Assembly: GCF_000829395.1 (NCBI RefSeq)
Contig: NZ_AP014680.1
Coordinates: 930,001-994,000 of the forward strand
Source: Paucilactobacillus hokkaidonensis JCM 18461
GTDB lineage: Bacteria; Bacillota; Bacilli; Lactobacillales; Lactobacillaceae
Length of the DNA stretch: 64,000 nt
Reading direction: 5' to 3'
A model generated the notes under the pieces. That model worked only from the letters and a program-made list of their open reading frames with translations, ran no database searches and was not told the origin of the DNA. The position numbers were made by a program, and so were the translations under genes. Positions 62,801-64,000 of the stretch are shown here, piece by piece. Positions within the stretch are counted from its first letter, which is position 1; every line of letters begins with the position of its first letter.

Positions 62801-63395
62801 TATTACTGGTACCACTACCATTGATGCTGGGATTATCAAAAACGCCATGATTGCAGACGCAACGATTAATGGAGCCAAGATACAGAATGCAAGTATTTTA
62901 TCAGCTAAGATTGCTAATCTTGACGGCGGGAAGATTACCGCTAATTCGATTACGGCGGATAAATTAGCTGTTAGTGCAATCGAAGTTGGACTTGGTAATT
63001 ATCTTCGAGGTGCCTTAAGCATTGAGCCAAATGCTATTACTATTTCAATGCCCGGCGGTAAATCTATTCTGGACGCAAAAGGTTTAATAATGATTAATAA
63101 TTCCAGCGGAAAATATAGCGGTATTTCCTATCAGACTTTGTCTAGAAATGCCAGTAATTCTGAACAATTTGGTGCGATGGCTTTCTCAGGTTGGCTAAAC
63201 TTTGGCGATGCTAATATTTACGGTAAGGGAATGACTTGGGCCGAAGATGCGCATTTACACTTTGAACAACGAAAAGTGAATGGTTCAGACGGTTTAATGC
63301 TTTGCAACGACCTTGGAACTGGTATATGGATAGGAAATAATCAGCAGGTGTGGGTAGGTAAGAACTTTAATGATTATCACGTGATTGCATCATAA
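59835..63395 (+). CDS. Tail-associated protein (Tal) with host-binding domains
   Basis: 1186 residues. N-terminal tail-hub domain of the prophage endopeptidase tail family (about 1-375), a coiled-coil stalk (about 470-640), a carbohydrate-binding-like module (about 665-800, GGRNLLTGTS... KLEKGNKSTDWSPAPED), a pyocin-knob-like region (about 885-965) and a C-terminal fibre domain. No clear peptidase catalytic motif seen. TTG 59835 follows AAGGGGGAT. Confidence 0.88.
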   Translation: MQKYVLDRNGNVVATFASDYNDKHTKTLQAGASTYEFTISKQDEAALFLETGNYVNFVDDVGKPWSFSILSYTETHNEKTVYCEDVGIELINKNVNAYKADAAYSFAFYFEMITKNTPWTIGINEIGDLSRKLEWTSNDTGLSRLLSLLTEFDNAECKFNVKFAQNKPTVFKVDIYKQIGNPSTNVQIVYSNELNDITKTESRAEFVTAIQGEGGTPTKNADGTDIVTRTNPDGTPIETPKITFADIQYKDDNYVSAKGDNFLRAVTANKLFNPNSQDTYIEGYYSYDTESPQELLNRTLTQLKKYSTPQYTYEADVKVIDKSLDLGDTVKIIDHDYKPGLYLEARVASLEKSYTDPSKNTITFTNYRLVNSSLAQKLADLQNIINSMPTASGISSIVTNVINNSNVIEQKILALQSADGRSTVYYDAKPSNAKEGDTAFVKNPDSGNMEIWNYVGDKWTLTSGDATFDDVKTQIDKAQADAQTAIDTANNAVSTANDNAAKFGTDIATLKADVTKSVADVGTKADTAIGSANEALTQIGTANSDLTKIKSDMDTVKGTLETVATSEQLDGVNKTATSAKALAETNANSIKNTVTKTELTTAKSEWSSAQSTITAGQISTEITKVNQTITDTTKNLVSQTVLNNAIVNSETGTKQVISKSIANISVGGRNLLTGTSSELKTKQLTNAWNVDVQATNGSFKIKVVKGQTYTYRAWLDNTAGSDNAFVNIRFLPTTEGAKDYPIVGSTSIIHKGETGYSTLVFTPQEDGYLKLTPSAYAAPVTALAGWKEEKLEKGNKSTDWSPAPEDQASVTAVNAIEQTVDGMKQTVANAATKTEVTKLAGQVTSVVSTANGNSSQITQLSKDINLRVTADQVDASILADKTIKDTRDDNQPPSWYYANYPKQTIEELKQTSMIGLTDGVYAQLTSEVAWTDKSVPIKQTARTNTQTYQRFSTSETAWSSWSTIANTSNMISQINISPESILIAGNKVHITGTTTIDAGIIKNAMIADATINGAKIQNASILSAKIANLDGGKITANSITADKLAVSAIEVGLGNYLRGALSIEPNAITISMPGGKSILDAKGLIMINNSSGKYSGISYQTLSRNASNSEQFGAMAFSGWLNFGDANIYGKGMTWAEDAHLHFEQRKVNGSDGLMLCNDLGTGIWIGNNQQVWVGKNFNDYHVIAS

Positions 63396-63417
63396 AAAAC
63401 TAAAGGAGAAATTAACA

Positions 63418-63843
63418 ATGCAATTAAAATTAAAAAACAATCAACTAAAATCACTAACGGAGTTCATCAACTCATTAACGTTCAACACGGGTTCTGCACA
63501 TATTGCACAGGCTCGTATTGTCACACTGATGGTCAATAAGTATAAGGAACTCGATGAAGATAGAATCGAGTTAGTGAACCAATATGCCAACAAAGATGAT
63601 AATGGGGATGCTGTTATTTTGGATAATGGCACAGCCGATATGACTGAAGACAATCACGCCAAGTTCAATGATGAATATAAGGAGTTATTTGATTCTGATA
63701 CAGTTATCGACTTAACGGAACATGAAGACAAAGTTCATAAGCTAGAATCCGCGCTAGAAAATTACAATCGAGATTTGACAGGCGACCAATCATTACAGTT
63801 GGTTGCCTTTTTAGATGCTATTAAAACAAAGGAGAATGATTAA
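63418..63843 (+). CDS. DUF1617-like phage protein
   Basis: 141 residues, mainly helical (LKSLTEFINSLTFNTGSAHIAQARI...), matching DUF1617 proteins found after Tal genes in lactobacillus phages. AAAGGAG upstream of ATG 63418. Function unknown. Confidence 0.8.
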   Translation: MQLKLKNNQLKSLTEFINSLTFNTGSAHIAQARIVTLMVNKYKELDEDRIELVNQYANKDDNGDAVILDNGTADMTEDNHAKFNDEYKELFDSDTVIDLTEHEDKVHKLESALENYNRDLTGDQSLQLVAFLDAIKTKEND

Positions 63844-63844
63844 T

Positions 63845-64000
63845 ATGAACAACGAAGATGGAACAATTAAATTAACGAACGTGAACTATGCAATTACTGA
63901 TGGTGTTACCACTGCAATCAATGCCAGCTTTGCCGGCTATTTTAATGGGCAATCAATCAATAGCACAGTATCAGTCACTGGTGATGGACTGGACGATTTA
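63845..64000 (+). CDS. Phage protein, partial (cut by right edge)
   Basis: 52 residues visible: MNNEDGTIKLTNVNYAITDG.... AAAGGAG lies upstream. Tail/baseplate region; product unidentified. Confidence 0.7.
   Translation, partial: MNNEDGTIKLTNVNYAITDGVTTAINASFAGYFNGQSINSTVSVTGDGLDDL

Overview
The window looks like chromosome of a low-GC Gram-positive bacterium of the lactic acid type (Lactobacillaceae). This rests on the gene families and their order (ArlRS-type two-component system, pheST behind a T-box, pbp - rpmG - fthC - rhomboid - yqgQ - glk, miaA - glnR - glnA), strong Shine-Dalgarno sites, frequent TTG starts and TTGACA/TATAAT promoters. I do not name a species.

Bases 1 to about 29300 are host core genome. 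In order: the 5' part of a zinc alcohol dehydrogenase (minus, cut by the window edge); a response regulator/histidine kinase pair; an IS110-family insertion sequence; yidC and acyP (minus); an rRNA 2'-O-methyltransferase; an HD hydrolase and an HxlR regulator; a Phe-specific T-box leader with pheS-pheT; mltG-udk; greA; a HesB-like protein; yfhO (minus); a class B penicillin-binding protein; rpmG; the fthC-rhomboid-yqgQ-glk-rhodanese cluster; a small DUF3042 protein (minus); miaA; glnR-glnA; two unrecognised genes ending in an all-alpha dUTPase; and a 44-residue membrane peptide. Terminator hairpins separate most units, and two intergenic regions carry 110-120 bp imperfect palindromes.

From tRNA-Arg(UCU) at 29230-29303 to the right edge is a temperate siphovirus prophage that continues past the window. 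It has a leftward lysogeny module (integrase, lipoprotein, two unrecognised genes, ImmA-like protein, CI-like repressor), a divergent control region with repeated TTACA-N7-TGTAA operators, a rightward early/replication module (Cro-like protein, Rha/antirepressor, RecT, a PD-(D/E)XK exonuclease, SSB, a replisome organiser, many small ORFs, YopX, RusA, ArpU), then packaging (HNH, TerS, TerL), head (portal, ClpP-like protease, HK97 capsid) and tail genes (connectors, major tail protein, G/GT chaperones, tape measure, evolved Dit, Tal). Lysis genes and the right attachment site are not in view.

Points most worth checking: three operators of one design, one of which exactly fills the 17-bp spacer of the rightward early promoter; a leader repeat in front of three consecutive lysogeny genes; a -1 frameshift site CCCAAAC in the G/GT gene; a one-base lesion in the tail-completion gene, which may mean the prophage is defective; an antisense cargo gene inside the early operon; a GlnR operator nested in the miaA terminator palindrome; tape-measure repeats with a tryptophan every 30 residues; and the non-coding flank of the IS110 element, where a bridge RNA would be expected.
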